From Fragilaria crotonensis (Eukaryota; Bacillariophyta; Fragilariophyceae; Fragilariales; Fragilariaceae): DNA of 43,425 nt. Under the pieces are notes generated by a model. That model was given only the letters and a program-made list of their open reading frames with translations. It made no database searches and was not told where the DNA came from. The stretch covers positions 1-43,425 of the forward strand of contig JAKSYS010000533.1 of the NCBI GenBank assembly GCA_022925895.1, in the 5' to 3' direction. Both the position numbers and the translations under genes were made by a program. Shown piece after piece: positions 42,017 through 43,425 of this stretch. The stretch's first letter is position 1, and each line of letters opens with the position of its first letter.

Positions 42017-42756
42017 GTACCAGTTAAAAAGGGCTTAGAACCAATGATTTAACGCATTTTTCGACTCACAGCTCACAGTATCTTTCTCAAAATGCATCCT
42101 TTCCATCTTCAGCTCGTTTAGGAAAGCTTATTTTGCTTCTTTTACACACTAAAAGTTAATCATTTCAGTACTGGACAACAAAGTTGTCGATTCATTCACC
42201 TTCTCAATTGACGCGTTCGTCGCTGCATTGGTTCAAAGCCATACATACAATTGTATCCGTACATGACTTTAAATTTATATGTTGGCGGGAATTTTTTTTC
42301 ACGCATTTGCCGAATGATCCATTTTTACTGCTACGTTACTACGTTACTTCTGATGTAGATTTTGTACCAAGATATCCAAGAATTTTTTGATCCACGGACA
42401 TGAGTGAGTTGAGGATCAATACTGACGTTATAGGAGTTAATATTTTTTTCGCAGGTATAGAAAAAATTGAGTCCTATGATGTATCATCAAACGGCTGGCC
42501 CAGCTTGAAGCGTGAAATTTTGCGAGGTGCATTGAAATTCTCAGCGAATCTGCCAGTTCAATTTCCTTGAAATGAAGTTGAGATGCCGTTTTGCACCCAG
42601 TCAGTTACTTGTGTGGGATGGGTATACGAGCAACTTTTGCATACAAGTACAGGTCGAATTCGACAAAATGCGAGCTTTTTGTGTAGGCACAAAAAAATTT
42701 AACGCATTAATGGTCCTAAGCCATTTTATCGGTTCCAAGCCCTTTTTAACTGGTAC
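42017..42756. mobile_element. 0.7-kb TIR element, copy B (740 bp)
   Basis: The left end GTACCAGTTAAAAAGGGCTT (42017) is matched in inverse at the right end (to 42756), with agreement at about 25 of 27 positions. The right end holds a second, inner copy of the motif (AAGCCATTTTATCGG). Interior non-coding. A further internal GGTTCAAAGCCAT occurs at 42233. Confidence 0.78.
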
Positions 42757-42758
42757 CA

Positions 42759-43425
42759 CATAAAAATGGCTTGGAACCAATAGTTACACAAGAGTTTCAA
42801 ACTACTTTATCTCCGTAGAAACATAAATGTTTAACGAGCAGTTCTTGTATCATTGATCCTTCATCTGCTTGTCAACAGCAATGAGGAATGATCAAAGTAC
42901 TGGAGCAAGATCCGAATTGCCTATCGATGATAAACAAGTTTCAGTTTTTCATTACTGGTTCAAAGTCGTGTATAAATATGTATACATATATAAATAATAT
43001 TTTATATTCGGTTCTTTATATTTTTCACAAGAGTTTGATGAGTGAGTCGTCAATCAAAATTCGTATTGGTACAGTGTTTTGTACGAGCTATTTGTACCAC
43101 ACAGTGTAGAACAAACGCCAAGTGGAATTCTCTCAAACGTATGAAAATATTCAGAACTGTAGCTTGTAGAAATTGGGAGGGCATCCTCGACATGTGAAAA
43201 ATGGTCGTGCAACAATGTTTTGAAGTCTCATCTACAGTATGCGTTTTTGAGAGACCTGAGCAATTATATTGCTTTCTATCTGCAGAACATACCTCTATTT
43301 GTTCATTAAGGAGAGCTTTACAATAGGTCACGGTGTGAAATAATGAAAATTGGAGCTTTAGAGGTCGTTGAATTTCACAAGAGATTGGTTCAAAGCCATT
43401 TTATTGGGCCAAAGCCATTTTTATG
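42759..43425. mobile_element. 0.7-kb TIR element, copy C (667 bp or more)
   Basis: Starts CATAAAAATGGCTTGGAACC, two bases after copy B ends. The window's last bases CCAAAGCCATTTTTATG are its inverse. The right end again has the double motif (AAAGCCATTTTATTGGG then AAAGCCATTTTTATG) seen in copy B. It may continue past the window edge. Confidence 0.65.

Overview
The window looks like nuclear DNA of a diatom. Genes are spaced and on both strands. Two have short spliceosomal (GT...AG) introns. Three proteins begin with a signal peptide followed by an A-F type cleavage motif, which is the diatom plastid presequence pattern. The transposon load (divergent Ty1/copia elements with a DNCAS protease, a tyrosine-recombinase retroelement, PSDxPS-repeat protein debris) fits the same group. 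I cannot name the species.

Layout. The left 10.5 kb is the gene-dense part: a membrane-anchored glycosyltransferase-like protein cut by the window edge (1-634, -), a GEN1/Yen1-type Holliday-junction nuclease (1469-4187, +), the CCT1 chaperonin subunit (4781-6531, +), a hemerythrin-like secreted or plastid protein (6602-7520, -), NAD(P)HX dehydratase (8134-9174, -) and a TspO/MBR protein (9778-10445, -). An 8-bp minisatellite (10901-11090) and an AT-rich gene desert follow. A 6.1-kb Ty1/copia element with identical 157-bp LTRs fills 13700-19787. Ferrochelatase with a C-terminal chlorophyll-binding-like helix lies at 21326-22825 (-). From 25 kb on the window is mostly mobile DNA: a 340-bp TA-flanked MITE, a tyrosine-recombinase (DIRS-type) retroelement fragment joined to a second, much better preserved copia element (28.8-33.9 kb), a fold-back TIR element with a nested PIF/Harbinger-type MITE, and three members of a roughly 0.7-kb TIR family. 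Between these sits a convergent pair of related, unrecognised, nuclear-looking genes (37697-38353 + and 41012-41691 -).

Theme. The cellular genes are housekeeping. Ferrochelatase, TspO and perhaps the hemerythrin-like protein touch tetrapyrrole, iron or oxygen chemistry and carry plastid-type leaders, but they do not form an operon-like unit.

Caution for all coding calls. Nearly every recognisable gene changes reading frame one to four times inside conserved sequence, often at a homopolymer or dinucleotide run. A transposon polyprotein shows the same defect. I read most of these as uncorrected consensus indels rather than gene death, and give CDS spans as the full extent of homology. Coordinates of frame changes are approximate.
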